Assembly (NCBI RefSeq): GCF_040500475.1
Contig: NZ_CP159358.1
Coordinates: 1-64,000, forward strand
Direction: 5' to 3'
DNA length: 64,000 nucleotides
DNA from: Bacillus sp. Bos-x628
GTDB lineage: Bacteria; Bacillota; Bacilli; Bacillales; Bacillaceae
In this document: piece after piece, positions 32,485-42,896 of the stretch
How positions within the stretch are numbered: position 1 is the first letter of the stretch
Layout: the number at the start of each line of letters is the position of its first letter
The notes under the pieces: generated by a model
What the model saw: only the letters and a program-made list of their open reading frames with translations
Told to the model about the DNA's origin: nothing
Database searches by the model: none
Program-made: the position numbers and the translations under genes

Positions 32485-33452
32485 TGAAATTTAACAGACA
32501 CCGTAGATTGCGTACAAGCGCAGGAATGAGAGAATTAGTAAAAGAAACCTTTTTAAAACCATCTGATTTCATTTATCCGATTTTCTTTGTCGAAGGAGAA
32601 AATGTACGAAAAGAAGTTCCTTCGATGCCAGGTGTGTATCACATTTCTGTTGATCTTGTGAAGGAAGAAGTGCAAGAGCTTGTGGATCTTGGTATCAAGT
32701 CCATCATTGTGTTTGGTGTACCAGATCATAAAGATCATGTTGGCAGTGAGGCTTATCACGATCATGGCATCGTTCAAAGGGCAACGATTGAGATCAAAAA
32801 ACATTTCCCTGAGCTCGTCGTTATCGCAGATACTTGCTTATGCCAATATACAGATCATGGACATTGCGGAATCGTCGAAGGTGGCGAGATTTTAAATGAT
32901 GAATCTCTTCAACTTTTAGCAAAAACGGCTGTTAGTCAAGCACGTGCAGGTGCTGATATCATTGCGCCTTCTAATATGATGGATGGTTTTGTTGTCGCAA
33001 TCCGAGAGGCTCTTGATGAGGCTGGCTTTATTCATGTGCCCGTGATGTCATATGCGGTGAAATATGCAAGTGCTTTTTATGGTCCATTTCGTGATGCAGC
33101 GCACAGTACACCGCAGTTTGGGGATCGCAAAACGTATCAAATGGATCCTGCAAACCGTTTAGAAGCGTTAAGAGAAGCACAATCGGATATAGAAGAGGGC
33201 GCTGATTTTCTCATTGTCAAACCATCTCTATCTTATTTAGATATTATGCGTGATGTGAAAAATGAATGTACACTCCCTGTTGTGGCTTACAATGTAAGTG
33301 GAGAGTATGCAATGGTCAAAGCAGCTGCTCAAAATGGTTGGATTTCTGAAAGAGAGCTTGTGCTTGAAATGCTGACAAGTATGAAACGTGCTGGGGCAGA
33401 TTTAATTATTACGTATCATGCAAAAGAAGCGGTAAAATGGCTCTCAGAATAA
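32484..33452 (+). CDS. hemB: Delta-aminolevulinic acid dehydratase HemB
   Basis: Joins two 5-aminolevulinates into porphobilinogen. ATG 32484 gives 322 residues starting [18 protein letters not shown]. The zinc-site cysteines lie in [15 protein letters not shown], and the Schiff-base lysines in SYAVKYAS and [13 protein letters not shown]. Confidence 0.97.
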   Translation: MKFNRHRRLRTSAGMRELVKETFLKPSDFIYPIFFVEGENVRKEVPSMPGVYHISVDLVKEEVQELVDLGIKSIIVFGVPDHKDHVGSEAYHDHGIVQRATIEIKKHFPELVVIADTCLCQYTDHGHCGIVEGGEILNDESLQLLAKTAVSQARAGADIIAPSNMMDGFVVAIREALDEAGFIHVPVMSYAVKYASAFYGPFRDAAHSTPQFGDRKTYQMDPANRLEALREAQSDIEEGADFLIVKPSLSYLDIMRDVKNECTLPVVAYNVSGEYAMVKAAAQNGWISERELVLEMLTSMKRAGADLIITYHAKEAVKWLSE

Positions 33453-33479
33453 AGAACGGATAGACAGGAGGACGTTGAA

Positions 33480-34772
33480 ATGGTACGCAGCTATGAAAAA
33501 TCAAAACAAGCATTTAAGGAAGCGCAACAATTAATGCCTGGTGGTGTCAACAGCCCTGTTCGTGCATTTAAATCAGTGAATACAGATCCGATTTTTATGG
33601 AACGAGGCAAAGGCGCAAACATTTACGATATTGATGGAAATAAATACATTGATTATGTATTATCGTGGGGACCGCTCATTTTGGGACACAGTCATGACCG
33701 TGTTGTCAAAAGTATCCAGCGAGTAGCTGAAAAAGGTACAAGCTTTGGTGCTTCTACTTTAGTTGAAAATGAATTAGCTAAGCTTGTATCAGAACGTGTT
33801 CCTTCAATTGAGGTCATTCGCATGGTCAGCTCTGGAACAGAAGCAACCATGAGCGCGCTTCGTCTAGCACGTGGCTATACAGGTAGAAATAAAATTGTGA
33901 AATTTGAAGGCTGCTATCATGGACACGGTGATTCTTTACTCATTAAGGCTGGTTCAGGCGTCGCCACACTTGGTCTGCCGGATAGCCCTGGTGTACCTGA
34001 AGGAATTGCTAGCAATACCATTACGGTTCCTTATAATGATTTAGAAAGCATTCAAGTGGCATTTGAAGAATTTGGTGACGATATTGCAGGTGTCATCGTA
34101 GAGCCAGTTGCTGGTAATATGGGAGTTGTTCCACCTCAAGAAGGCTTTCTGCAAGGACTAAGAGATATCACAGAACAATACGGTGCTTTACTCATTTTTG
34201 ACGAGGTCATGACAGGATTCCGCGTTGATTACAACTGTGCACAAGGCTACTTTGGTATCTCGCCTGATTTGACTTGTCTTGGAAAAGTAATCGGAGGTGG
34301 TCTTCCGGTAGGAGCTTACGGTGGAAGAGCGGATATTATGAGACACATTGCGCCAAGCGGGCCGATTTATCAAGCGGGTACCTTATCTGGTAATCCACTT
34401 GCAATGACAGCAGGTTTAGAAACGTTAAAACAGCTAACCCCAGAGTCTTATGAAGAGTTTAGACGCAAAGGTGATATGCTGGAAGAGGGAATTTCAAAAG
34501 CAGCCAAAGCGTCTGGAATTCCATTGACATTTAACCGCGCTGGCTCGATGATTGGCTTCTTCTTTACGGATGAACAAGTCATTAATTATGAAACGGCGAA
34601 AACGGCTGATCTTGCTTTGTTCGCTGAATTTTATAAGGAAATGGCTGATCATGGCATTTTCCTCCCGCCTTCTCAATTCGAAGGTCTGTTCTTATCTACC
34701 GCTCATACAGATGAGGACATTCAATATACCATTGAGACAGTGGAAAAGGTTTTTCAAAAATTACGTAAATAA
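33480..34772 (+). CDS. hemL: Glutamate-1-semialdehyde 2,1-aminomutase HemL
   Basis: PLP enzyme converting glutamate-1-semialdehyde to 5-aminolevulinate, the second step of the pathway although last in the operon. The 430-residue protein has [43 protein letters not shown] and the PLP lysine Lys269 in [22 protein letters not shown] lies before ATG 33480. Confidence 0.97.
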   Translation: MVRSYEKSKQAFKEAQQLMPGGVNSPVRAFKSVNTDPIFMERGKGANIYDIDGNKYIDYVLSWGPLILGHSHDRVVKSIQRVAEKGTSFGASTLVENELAKLVSERVPSIEVIRMVSSGTEATMSALRLARGYTGRNKIVKFEGCYHGHGDSLLIKAGSGVATLGLPDSPGVPEGIASNTITVPYNDLESIQVAFEEFGDDIAGVIVEPVAGNMGVVPPQEGFLQGLRDITEQYGALLIFDEVMTGFRVDYNCAQGYFGISPDLTCLGKVIGGGLPVGAYGGRADIMRHIAPSGPIYQAGTLSGNPLAMTAGLETLKQLTPESYEEFRRKGDMLEEGISKAAKASGIPLTFNRAGSMIGFFFTDEQVINYETAKTADLALFAEFYKEMADHGIFLPPSQFEGLFLSTAHTDEDIQYTIETVEKVFQKLRK

Positions 34773-34777
34773 ACGAA

Positions 34778-34806
34778 AGTCGGTGTGGACACATGCCGGC
34801 TTTTTT
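34778..34806 (+). terminator. Terminator of the hem operon
   Basis: AGTCGGTGTG (34778-34787) pairs with CATGCCGGCT (34792-34801), followed by T's. Confidence 0.8.
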
Positions 34807-34822
34807 GCTTTGCAAAAACCAT

Positions 34823-34851
34823 TCATATTTTCATCTGTGCTCACATACACC
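34823..34851 (+). promoter_or_regulatory. Candidate sigma-E promoter of spoVID
   Basis: TCATATT, 14 bases, CATACACC fits the sigma-E consensus (KMATATT, 14, CATACANT) in all but one position. spoVID is a mother-cell sigma-E gene in B. subtilis. Confidence 0.7.
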
Positions 34852-34904
34852 TGTATTGACATCTAATTTTATTTTGAAGGATTAGATGAAAGGAGGACAC
34901 CGAC

Positions 34905-36197
34905 TTGTCTCAAAACAATCGTTTACAGTTTTCGGTAGAAGAATCCATCTATTTTAAAAGCGGACAGGAAGTCAGTGAGCTACTGTCAATTTCACTTGAT
35001 CCTGACATTCTCGTTCAAGAAGTGAATGATTATGTTTCAATTAGAGGTTCACTCGAGCTAACAGGAGAATACAACATAAATCAACAGGAGCTATTGGGTG
35101 AATCCAGTTCCTATGCATCATACAGGCAGGTAGATGAGGTGAAGGTGAGAGAGGACGGAACAGCAGAGCTTCTGCATCAATTTCCAGTGGATATTACCAT
35201 CCCAAAGAACAAAATCAGTCATTTAAATGATGTATTTGTGTTCATTGATGCATTTGATTACCAGTTAACAGAAAGCCGCATATTGACCATTCAGGCTGAT
35301 TTAGCGATTGAAGGTTTGTTAGATGAAGAAGTGCCGCAAGAGCGGGCAGAGGAGCCGTATGAATTTGTTCATCGCTCTGAAAAGGATTATGGCGATGTTT
35401 CATATGAATATCAAGTAACGGGACAAGAAGAACAAGAAGGATTACAAGCTAATGCACGTGAAGAGCAGGAGAATTTTGAAGAACAAACTGTGTTAAAGCT
35501 CAATGCACGTGAAGAGCGTGAGGACATTGAAGAACAAACACTGTTTCAAAATGATGCACGTGAGGAACAAGAAGAAGTGAAAATAGAGCCGGCGGACATG
35601 GAAAAAACGAAAGAACCGGAGGAACAAGAAGAACCGGTGGTACTTGGCTATCGTGCCTATCCAGAAGCCCAGAGTCAGGAGCCGCCATTTTTTGAGCCCC
35701 CAAAATTATTAGAAGAAGAGGAGCGAGATGATTCGTTCTTTAAGGTTGAAGTAAGGAAGGAATTTGAGTCAGCGATGGAGGAAGAACAAGAGGAAGATGT
35801 CACGGACGATCCTGCATTTGAATCACCTGCCTATCATGTTGATTCGATACAGGAGGATCGTGAGGAGCCATTTCAAATAGACCGGTTATACGAACGGGAA
35901 GTACCTCAAGAATATGAAGTATCCCAAGAAGCGGAGGAACCTGAAAGTGACGTGAGAGAGTCATCTGGCAGTGAGAACTCACTTTATTTAACGAAGCTGT
36001 TTGCTAAGCAGGAGGAGGAAGATTTTTCTCGCATGAAAATATGTATAGTGCAGCAAGAAGATACGGTCGATCGCATTTGTGAACGATATCAGTTGAATGT
36101 TCAGCAGCTTCTTAGAACGAATTCATTATCGGCAGATGCGGAGCTTGAAGAAGGGCAAATTCTTTATATTCCTGAATATCAAAAAAGCAATGCATAG
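34905..36197 (+). CDS. spoVID: SpoVID, spore coat encasement protein
   Basis: SpoVID moves coat proteins around the forespore. TTG 34905 follows AAAGGAGGAC and gives 430 residues. The N-terminal SPOCS-like domain (about 1-130, RLQFSVEESIYFKSGQ) is intact. A very acidic Glu-rich middle follows, with a 51-base tandem repeat, and a C-terminal LysM domain (about 372-425, VQQEDTVDRICERYQLNVQQ) for spore peptidoglycan. The middle is shorter than in B. subtilis (575 residues, from memory). Confidence 0.94.
   Translation: MSQNNRLQFSVEESIYFKSGQEVSELLSISLDPDILVQEVNDYVSIRGSLELTGEYNINQQELLGESSSYASYRQVDEVKVREDGTAELLHQFPVDITIPKNKISHLNDVFVFIDAFDYQLTESRILTIQADLAIEGLLDEEVPQERAEEPYEFVHRSEKDYGDVSYEYQVTGQEEQEGLQANAREEQENFEEQTVLKLNAREEREDIEEQTLFQNDAREEQEEVKIEPADMEKTKEPEEQEEPVVLGYRAYPEAQSQEPPFFEPPKLLEEEERDDSFFKVEVRKEFESAMEEEQEEDVTDDPAFESPAYHVDSIQEDREEPFQIDRLYEREVPQEYEVSQEAEEPESDVRESSGSENSLYLTKLFAKQEEEDFSRMKICIVQQEDTVDRICERYQLNVQQLLRTNSLSADAELEEGQILYIPEYQKSNA
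35451..35575 (+). repeat. 51-bp tandem repeat inside spoVID
   Basis: Copies begin at about 35451, 35502 and 35553 (AATGCACGTGAAGAGC and variants). Each encodes a 17-residue block of the form NAREEQ..EEQT.... Confidence 0.8.
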
Positions 36198-36234
36198 CAT
36201 GAGGAGACTGACCTAGAAAATGTGGTGAGTGAAC

Positions 36235-37266
36235 GTGGATGAAATCCAATCAGTCTTATATGAATATGGGCTTGAGGCTGAATATATTGAACCCGTCAGC
36301 CCGTCGGTCGTAAGGGTTTATACAAAGCAGGGCGTATTTGCACTAAAGCGATTGAAGGCGCAGCGAAATATGCAGTTTACAGAGCAAATGCTTGAACTAG
36401 AATCAAAAGGCTATCGTTCATTTGTGCCTATTTATCGCACAAAAAACGGCTCTTTTTTCTCAAGTCATCGGGAAAGCCAGCACGCTTATTATCTCATGCC
36501 ATGGCTGACGAATGAAAAGAGAGAAGAGCAAGATGATAAACATGAGTATTTATTCCAAGAGATTGCTAGGCTTCATAAACGAACCGAAGTGATGATGAAT
36601 ATTACGAAGCATGAGATAGAAGCTCACTACACACAAATCAAGATGAAATGGGAAACAGAAAAAGATATGTATGAACGATTCATAGAGCGGGCAGAACAAA
36701 CATGGTACATGTCGCCATTTGAGCTGGCCGCTGCTATGTATTTTTCAGAAGCTATGTCTGCGAGTGAATTTGCCCTTGAACGTTTAGAGGATTGGCATGA
36801 GGAAATGAAAGATCAGGAGACAACTCGGGTTGTTTTAAATCATGGACAATTGTCAATTCATCATTTTCTATACAATGATGTAGGGACAGGACATTTTACC
36901 AATTTTGAGCGGTCTAAAAAGGCCGCCCCCATCTATGATCTTTTGACGTTTTACTTTCGGACATTCAAATCATATCCTGCTCCTTTTCCAGAATGTACTT
37001 CCTTGTTTTATACGTATCATAAGGGGAATCCGCTCAGGGAAGAAGAGCTTCATTTGTTTTTGAGTTATCTCGCTTACCCGCAAGGACTGTTTGATGCGGT
37101 GAAAGCATATGAATCTGGCGGGCAAAACGAGATGAAAAGCTGTCAGCAACTTTTAAGAGCGTATTGGCAAATGAAAAATTCAGAGCCGACTGTTATGAAA
37201 ATTCACGAAATCGAGCAGGCTAGACGTCTAGAAGAAGAACAAAATGCCTCGTCATCATCAGAATGA
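36235..37266 (+). CDS. ysxE: YsxE, kinase-fold spore coat-associated protein
   Basis: A 343-residue member of the CotS/YutH/YsxE family, which have a phosphotransferase-like fold but unproven activity. GTG 36235 lies five bases after GGTGAG; GTG 36229 is possible but poorly spaced. FALKRLK (Lys near 40) resembles a kinase ATP-site lysine. The catalytic-loop region reads VLNHGQLSIHHFLY, where kinases and aminoglycoside phosphotransferases usually have HxDxxxxN, so the Asp is replaced by Gln here. It shares the spoVID transcript. Confidence 0.88.
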   Translation: MDEIQSVLYEYGLEAEYIEPVSPSVVRVYTKQGVFALKRLKAQRNMQFTEQMLELESKGYRSFVPIYRTKNGSFFSSHRESQHAYYLMPWLTNEKREEQDDKHEYLFQEIARLHKRTEVMMNITKHEIEAHYTQIKMKWETEKDMYERFIERAEQTWYMSPFELAAAMYFSEAMSASEFALERLEDWHEEMKDQETTRVVLNHGQLSIHHFLYNDVGTGHFTNFERSKKAAPIYDLLTFYFRTFKSYPAPFPECTSLFYTYHKGNPLREEELHLFLSYLAYPQGLFDAVKAYESGGQNEMKSCQQLLRAYWQMKNSEPTVMKIHEIEQARRLEEEQNASSSSE

Positions 37267-37276
37267 CGAGGTTTTG
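37247..37276 (+). terminator. Terminator of spoVID-ysxE
   Basis: CCTCGTCAT (37247-37255) pairs with ATGACGAGG (37263-37271), then TTTTG. It overlaps the ysxE stop codon. Confidence 0.75.
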
Positions 37277-37357
37277 TTTTGGATTTATTCAGGATGGTCA
37301 AACAAATCTCTCGGTACGAAACAGTTTTGAGGTGTAAGTTCTCTAAGAAACGGCAAT

Positions 37358-37546
37358 TTAAAACCAATCGAGGTGGAATGCACATGCAAGGAAAATGAGA
37401 ATACCTAAGATGAGGACGTCAAACGTCGTTGGAAAAATGATTGTGCGCAATCCTTGAAAAATGGCAATCGGGAGTACGACTTGGGAGGCAACTGCCCGAA
37501 TTTGTCTGAGCCAGGGGGGGAGCGTGTAAGGATTGATTTTCTTCAA
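37358..37546 (-). CDS. Small hydrophobic protein, YszA-like, 62 aa
   Basis: Minus-strand gene with TTG start at 37546, about nine bases after AAGGAGGG, a very strong ribosome site. The product begins MKKINPYTLPPWLRQIRA, then has two hydrophobic stretches (about 19-36 and 43-60) and ends HLDWF. B. subtilis has a small gene yszA in this area, and this may be its counterpart, but I cannot confirm that by alignment. A sigma-K-like promoter precedes it, so expression late in the mother cell is plausible. Confidence 0.72.
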   Translation of the reverse strand: MKKINPYTLPPWLRQIRAVASQVVLPIAIFQGLRTIIFPTTFDVLILGILIFLACAFHLDWF

Positions 37547-37577
37547 GATAAAACGCCCTCCTTCTTGATTTTGCTAT

Positions 37578-37605
37578 TATCATATGGGCATTGAGGCAAA
37601 GGGTG
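37578..37605 (-). promoter_or_regulatory. Candidate sigma-K promoter of the 62-aa gene
   Basis: Read on the minus strand: CACC, 15 bases, CATATGATA, which fits the sigma-K -10 pattern CATANNNTA. Confidence 0.45.
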
Positions 37606-37648
37606 CCTGCCCAATTTGTATAAAGAAAAAGAAAAGCGGAAAAGATGA

Positions 37649-37678
37649 TTGACGAAAACAAAAAGCATTTAGTAATAT
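37649..37678 (+). promoter_or_regulatory. valS promoter
   Basis: TTGACG, 18 bases, TAATAT, directly upstream of the T-box leader. Confidence 0.6.
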
Positions 37679-37714
37679 AAGTACAAGATGAGGACGTGCT
37701 GATGAACGTGATAT

Positions 37715-37970
37715 ATATCATAAGCGTTGAACAGGAAGAGTACGAGCAAGACCCTAAAGAGAGGGAAGCCGGCTGCTGAAAGGTTTCCTAGGAGCTACTT
37801 GTTTGGAAGGTCGCCTGTGAGCTTAATTTCTTGAAATAACAAGTAGAGAAATTCGGGTGAAACCCGTTATCCTTTAGAGTGTACGGTACATGTGTATGTG
37901 TTCCGTAAAAAAAGGTGGTACCGCGAAAAAGCTTTTTCGTCCTTTTATAAGGATGGAAAGGCTTTTTTAT
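37715..37970 (+). promoter_or_regulatory. T-box leader of valS
   Basis: The T-box AAGGTGGTACCGCG (37912-37925) is clear, followed by a terminator stem (AGCTTTTTCGTCCTT with AAGGATGGAAAGGCT, 37930-37963) and T's. GTC at 37810-37812 lies in the expected specifier loop and codes for valine. Uncharged tRNA-Val should allow read-through. Confidence 0.92.
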
Positions 37971-38005
37971 GTTTCATCAGCCGAAAAAATGTGGAGGTTA
38001 CACAA

Positions 38006-40648
38006 ATGGGAACAAATAATCAAGAAATGCCAACAAAGTACGATCCAAATGCGATTGAAAAGGATCGATATACGTACTGGCTTGAGGGGAAATTCTTTGA
38101 AGCGCAAAATGACAAAACGAAAGAGCCGTATACAGTTGTTATTCCTCCTCCAAACGTGACAGGAAAGCTACATCTTGGTCATGCTTGGGATTCAACGTTG
38201 CAAGACATTGTCACACGAATGAAACGCATGCAAGGCTATGATGTTCTTTGGCTTCCGGGGATGGACCACGCCGGAATTGCCACACAAGCGAAGGTAGAGG
38301 CGAAACTTCGCGAAGAGGGCGTGAGCCGTTATGATATAGGCCGGGAAAAATTTGTGGAGGAAACGTGGAAGTGGAAGGAAGAATATGCTGATTTTATTCG
38401 AAGCCAGTGGGCGAAGATGGGCCTTGGACTTGATTATTCACGAGAGCGTTTTACTTTGGATGAAGGTCTCAGTAAAGCAGTTCGTCAAGTGTTTGTCCAG
38501 CTTTATGAAAAAGGGTTAATCTATCGCGGAGAGTATATTATTAACTGGGATCCAGCTACTAAGACTGCCCTTTCTGATATTGAAGTTATTTATAAGGATG
38601 TCCAAGGTGCGTTTTATCATTTGAGATATCCTCTAGCTGATGGAACAGGTTCAATAGAGATTGCGACAACAAGACCTGAGACGATGCTTGGTGATACGGC
38701 AGTAGCTGTTCATCCTGAAGACGAACGCTATCAGCACCTGATTGGAAAAACCGTTATTTTACCTATTACGGGTCGTGAAATCCCAATCGTTGGGGATGAC
38801 TATGTAGACATGGAATTTGGATCAGGGGCTGTCAAGATTACGCCTGCTCATGACCCGAATGACTTTGAGCTTGGAAATCGTCATCAATTAGAACGAATCC
38901 TTGTGATGAATGAAGATGGGACAATGAATGCAAATGCTTTGCAATATAAAGGCATGGACCGTTTTGAATGCCGCAAGAAGCTTGTAAAAGATTTACAAGA
39001 ACAAGGTGTTTTATTCAAAATTGAGGAACATGTGCATTCTGTTGGTCATAGTGAGCGAAGCGGTGCAATCGTTGAACCGTATTTATCAACACAATGGTTT
39101 GTGAAAATGCAGCCGCTCGCTGAGGAAGCTATCAAATTGCAAAAAAGTGAAGAGCAAGTTCAATTTGTACCGGATCGATTTGAAAAAACGTACTTACACT
39201 GGATGGAAAATATTCGTGACTGGTGTATTTCTCGTCAGCTATGGTGGGGGCATCGCATTCCGGCTTGGTATCATAAAGAAACTAAAGAAGTGTATGTTGG
39301 CTTGGAAGAACCAGAAGATATTGAGAACTGGGAACAAGACAAGGATGTACTTGATACATGGTTTAGTTCAGCGCTTTGGCCTTTCTCTACAATGGGCTGG
39401 CCAGATGTAGACAGTGAAGATTTTAAACGTTACTATCCAACGAATCTGCTTGTCACAGGCTATGACATTATCTTCTTCTGGGTTTCTCGCATGATCTTCC
39501 AAGGTCTTGAGTTTACTGGAGAAAAGCCGTTTAAAGATGTTCTCATTCATGGGCTCATTCGAGACGAACAAGGACGTAAGATGAGTAAGTCGCTTGGCAA
39601 TGGGATTGATCCGATGGAAGTCATCGATCAATACGGTGCAGATTCGTTAAGATATTTCTTAGCAACAGGAAGCTCACCCGGACAAGACCTTCGCTTTAGC
39701 TTTGAAAAAGTCGAATCGACTTGGAACTTTGCGAACAAAATCTGGAACGCATCCCGTTTTGCTCTAATGAATATGGATGGTTTCACCTATGAGGAACTTG
39801 ATTTGACAGGTGAAAAATCAGTGGCAGATCAATGGATTTTGACACGCTTAAATGAAACGATTGAAAGTGTAACACAGCTCGCTGACAAATATGAATTCGG
39901 TGAAGTGGGCAGACATTTGTATAACTTCATTTGGGATGATTTCTGTGATTGGTATATTGAAATGGCGAAACTTCCGCTTTACGGAGAAGATGAAGCGGCG
40001 AAGAAAACAACTCGTTCGATCCTTGCATATGTATTAGATCAAACAATGAGACTTCTTCATCCGTTCATGCCGTTCTTAACAGAGGAAATATGGCAGCATC
40101 TTCCACATGAAGGAGAGTCGATTACAGTAGCGGAATGGCCTAAAGTAAAACCAGAGCTATCAGATGAACAAGCATCTGCTGATATGAAGCTACTTGTTGA
40201 ACTCATTCGATCTGTTCGTAACATTCGCAGTGAAGTCAATACGCCAATGAGCAAACAAATCGAGCTTTACATCAAAGCGTCAACTGCTGACGTGCAGGAA
40301 CGTTTAGAAAAAAACCGATCATATATTGAACGATTCACAAATCCAAGTGTTCTCGAAATTGGTACAGATGTACCTGCTAGTGATAAAGCAATGACAGCTG
40401 TTATTTCTGGAGCAGAGCTTATCTTACCGCTAGAAGGCTTGATCAACTTAGACGAAGAGATTGCTCGCCTGCAAAAAGAGCTTGATAAGCTGACAAAAGA
40501 AGTAGAAAGAGTGCAGAAAAAGCTTGGAAATGAAGGCTTTATGAAAAAAGCGCCTGAAAGTGTCGTTGAAGAAGAGCGTGCGAAAGAACGTGATTATGTG
40601 GCAAAACGTGAAGCTGTTCAAAAGCGAATTGAAGAGCTGAAAGCATAA
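38006..40648 (+). CDS. valS: Valyl-tRNA synthetase ValS
   Basis: Class I synthetase. ATG 38006 follows GGAGGTT and gives 880 residues starting [16 protein letters not shown], the B. subtilis length; the frame is open further upstream only because it runs through the T-box. HIGH motif as [13 protein letters not shown], editing domain with [22 protein letters not shown] as [10 protein letters not shown], and the C-terminal coiled arm (about 815-880) that binds tRNA. Confidence 0.97.
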   Translation: MGTNNQEMPTKYDPNAIEKDRYTYWLEGKFFEAQNDKTKEPYTVVIPPPNVTGKLHLGHAWDSTLQDIVTRMKRMQGYDVLWLPGMDHAGIATQAKVEAKLREEGVSRYDIGREKFVEETWKWKEEYADFIRSQWAKMGLGLDYSRERFTLDEGLSKAVRQVFVQLYEKGLIYRGEYIINWDPATKTALSDIEVIYKDVQGAFYHLRYPLADGTGSIEIATTRPETMLGDTAVAVHPEDERYQHLIGKTVILPITGREIPIVGDDYVDMEFGSGAVKITPAHDPNDFELGNRHQLERILVMNEDGTMNANALQYKGMDRFECRKKLVKDLQEQGVLFKIEEHVHSVGHSERSGAIVEPYLSTQWFVKMQPLAEEAIKLQKSEEQVQFVPDRFEKTYLHWMENIRDWCISRQLWWGHRIPAWYHKETKEVYVGLEEPEDIENWEQDKDVLDTWFSSALWPFSTMGWPDVDSEDFKRYYPTNLLVTGYDIIFFWVSRMIFQGLEFTGEKPFKDVLIHGLIRDEQGRKMSKSLGNGIDPMEVIDQYGADSLRYFLATGSSPGQDLRFSFEKVESTWNFANKIWNASRFALMNMDGFTYEELDLTGEKSVADQWILTRLNETIESVTQLADKYEFGEVGRHLYNFIWDDFCDWYIEMAKLPLYGEDEAAKKTTRSILAYVLDQTMRLLHPFMPFLTEEIWQHLPHEGESITVAEWPKVKPELSDEQASADMKLLVELIRSVRNIRSEVNTPMSKQIELYIKASTADVQERLEKNRSYIERFTNPSVLEIGTDVPASDKAMTAVISGAELILPLEGLINLDEEIARLQKELDKLTKEVERVQKKLGNEGFMKKAPESVVEEERAKERDYVAKREAVQKRIEELKA

Positions 40649-40653
40649 TGTTG

Positions 40654-40690
40654 AAAAGACGGCTCCTTGATGAATGGAGCCGTCTTTTTT
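40654..40690 (+). terminator. Terminator of valS
   Basis: AAAAGACGGCTCC pairs with GGAGCCGTCTTTTTT across a 9-base loop. Confidence 0.85.
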
Positions 40691-40720
40691 CAAAAATTTC
40701 GTATGAAATGGGAGATGGCA

Positions 40721-42019
40721 TTGTTTACAACTTATCATGAAGCGATTGATTGGATACATAGCAGACTGACCTTTGGCGTAAAGCCTGGGTTGGAAAGAAT
40801 GAAGTGGTTTTTAAGCAAGCTAGGGAATCCTGAACGAAAATTAAAGGCAGTGCATGTCGCAGGTACAAATGGAAAAGGATCGACCATTGCTTTTACTCGT
40901 TCGGTATTAAATGCAGCCGGTTATTCGGTAGGTACCTTCACTTCTCCGTTTATTTTAACGTTCAATGAACGAATCAGTGTCAACGGAGAGCCAATTAGTG
41001 ATGAGGAATGGTTGAGTCTTGTGAATCAGCTAAAGCCTTTAGTAGATGAATTAGATGAAACGGAGCATGGTCAAGCAACAGAATTTGAGATCATTACTGC
41101 TTGTGCCTTCGCATATTTTGCCAATGTACATCCAGTAGACTTTGTTCTATTTGAAGCGGGGCTTGGGGGGAGACTTGATTCAACGAATGTTGTTGATCCC
41201 ATCTTAACGGCTATTACCTCGATCGGATATGATCATATGGCAATTTTAGGTGATACGCTTGAACAAATTGCCGCTGAAAAAGCAGGCATCATCAAAGAAG
41301 GCATTCCTATGATCACTGCTGCTCATCAACAAGAGGCATTAGCAGTTATTCAAGATGTCGCAAAAGAAAAGAAAGCAAAGTGCATATCATTACACGATAC
41401 GTGCAGCTTTGAGGACGAACAAGCAATCGAAACAGGTGAGCAATTTACATTACACACCCCAAGAAGGCAGTATCCTTTGCTTGAAACAGGATTAATAGGG
41501 ACACATCAAAGACAAAATGCGTCACTTGCTGTTCTCTTAATCGAATGGCTGGAACAACAAGGGGCTATTGAGATAAAAAAAGAACATATATATGAAGGCA
41601 TTAGACATGCTGTATGGGCCGGCAGGTTTGAAAAGGTGAGTGATCACCCTCCCGTTTATCTAGATGGAGCGCATAATGAAGAAGGGATGATTCGCTTAAT
41701 TGAAACAGTGCATGCTCATTTTTCTCATAAACAGGTTCATGTTTGTTTTAGTGCGTTAAAAGATAAACCGTACAAACAAATGATTCAAAAGCTTGAGACA
41801 ATCAGTACATCCATTCACTTTGTTTCTTTTGATTTCCCAAGAGCTGAATCAGCAGAAGCTCTTTATGAATGCAGTCATTTAGAGGCAAAATCGTATGCGT
41901 CGGATCCTGGTACAGTGCTGGAGTTTATTCGGAAGAAAAGCAATGACCCTGCAGCCATTGTACTTGTTACTGGCTCACTTTATTTTATTTCAGACATTCG
42001 AAATCGTATAATGGGGTAA
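40721..42019 (+). CDS. folC: Folylpolyglutamate/dihydrofolate synthase FolC
   Basis: Adds glutamate to folates (and possibly makes dihydrofolate). I choose TTG 40721, six bases after GGGAG, giving MFTTYHEAIDWIHSRLTFG (432 residues), which matches the B. subtilis N-terminus; ATG 40715 abuts the ribosome site. The P-loop VAGTNGKGSTIAF, FTSPFILTFNERI, FEAGLGGRLDSTNV and YLDGAHNEEG motifs of the Mur ligase family are present. Confidence 0.95.
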   Translation: MFTTYHEAIDWIHSRLTFGVKPGLERMKWFLSKLGNPERKLKAVHVAGTNGKGSTIAFTRSVLNAAGYSVGTFTSPFILTFNERISVNGEPISDEEWLSLVNQLKPLVDELDETEHGQATEFEIITACAFAYFANVHPVDFVLFEAGLGGRLDSTNVVDPILTAITSIGYDHMAILGDTLEQIAAEKAGIIKEGIPMITAAHQQEALAVIQDVAKEKKAKCISLHDTCSFEDEQAIETGEQFTLHTPRRQYPLLETGLIGTHQRQNASLAVLLIEWLEQQGAIEIKKEHIYEGIRHAVWAGRFEKVSDHPPVYLDGAHNEEGMIRLIETVHAHFSHKQVHVCFSALKDKPYKQMIQKLETISTSIHFVSFDFPRAESAEALYECSHLEAKSYASDPGTVLEFIRKKSNDPAAIVLVTGSLYFISDIRNRIMG

Positions 42020-42022
42020 TCA

Positions 42023-42059
42023 AAGACGCATTTTGCTTGTTGGCAATCTGCGTCTTTTT
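42023..42059 (+). terminator. Terminator of folC
   Basis: AAGACGCA (42023-42030) pairs with TGCGTCTT (42049-42056), then T's. Confidence 0.75.
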
Positions 42060-42164
42060 CATTTTGACTTGTTGCTGAGACCTAAAACCATAAAATCAAT
42101 TGGTGCTCAAGATGCTTGTCTGTGTTACAATCGGATCTATTCAATTTCTGAAAGGAGTAAAGTC

Positions 42165-42896
42165 ATGGTCGACATTCTTGTTTTTATTACAGGTATCAGC
42201 ATGGGGTCGTTTTTTCATCTAGTCGGTGAAAGGCTGCCTCTTAAGCAGTCTATCATGTTCCCTCGTTCTCACTGCACAGCCTGTAAACAAATGCTCTCTG
42301 TTGATGAAATGCTTCCTCTTATTTCGTACTTTCTGTTGAAAGGAGCTTGTAAACGGTGCGGTGCCCGATTGTCTAAGCTTTATCCGCTGATTGAACTGCT
42401 GTCAGGAGTGCTCTTTCTGCTCATTTATAAGAACGTTGGTTTTTCGTTTGAGGGAGTTTTTGTTGTGATACTTTGTAGTTTATTCGTGATTGCTGTCGTG
42501 AGCGATTTTCTCTATATGAGGATACCAAACGATTTGTTTCTCTTCTTTTTTCCTCTTTTCGTCATATACCGCACAATATACCCTCTTCCTATTTGGTGGG
42601 AAGGAGCGGCTTCTGCATTCTTCTGTTTTCTTACTTTTTATTGTTTAGACAGATTACATCCAAATAGCATCGGCGGAGCCGATATGAAATTGTTTTGTGT
42701 GCTTTCTTTTTGCTTTGGTTTGAAGGCATTTTTAATCAATCTCTTCCTATCGTCTACATTGGGGATTGTATATGCTAAACTATTTTCCTTTCGTTTACGC
42801 GAGCCATTCCCCTTTGTTCCTGCTATCGCCGTTTCTTTCTGGCTGTATTTGTTTGGGTATGATGTACTTGAGCAAAATGGAGGATGGTTCGAATGA
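42165..42896 (+). CDS. comC: ComC, type IV prepilin peptidase
   Basis: Membrane aspartyl protease that cleaves and methylates competence pseudopilins (ComGC and others). ATG 42165 follows AAAGGAGTAA and gives 243 residues. The zinc-type double CxxC (CTACKQ, CKRCG, about 34-68) is in the N-terminal loop, with the catalytic aspartates in VVSDFLYMRIPND and SIGGADMK (the GxGD-like site, here GGAD). About seven membrane helices. Competence is normally ComK-driven, but I could not place a convincing ComK box. Confidence 0.93.
   Translation: MVDILVFITGISMGSFFHLVGERLPLKQSIMFPRSHCTACKQMLSVDEMLPLISYFLLKGACKRCGARLSKLYPLIELLSGVLFLLIYKNVGFSFEGVFVVILCSLFVIAVVSDFLYMRIPNDLFLFFFPLFVIYRTIYPLPIWWEGAASAFFCFLTFYCLDRLHPNSIGGADMKLFCVLSFCFGLKAFLINLFLSSTLGIVYAKLFSFRLREPFPFVPAIAVSFWLYLFGYDVLEQNGGWFE

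Noticed and set aside
37892-38005. Upstream extension of valS and a second overlapping frame
   Set aside because: These codons are the T-box antiterminator and terminator; the true start has GGAGGTT before ATG 38006.
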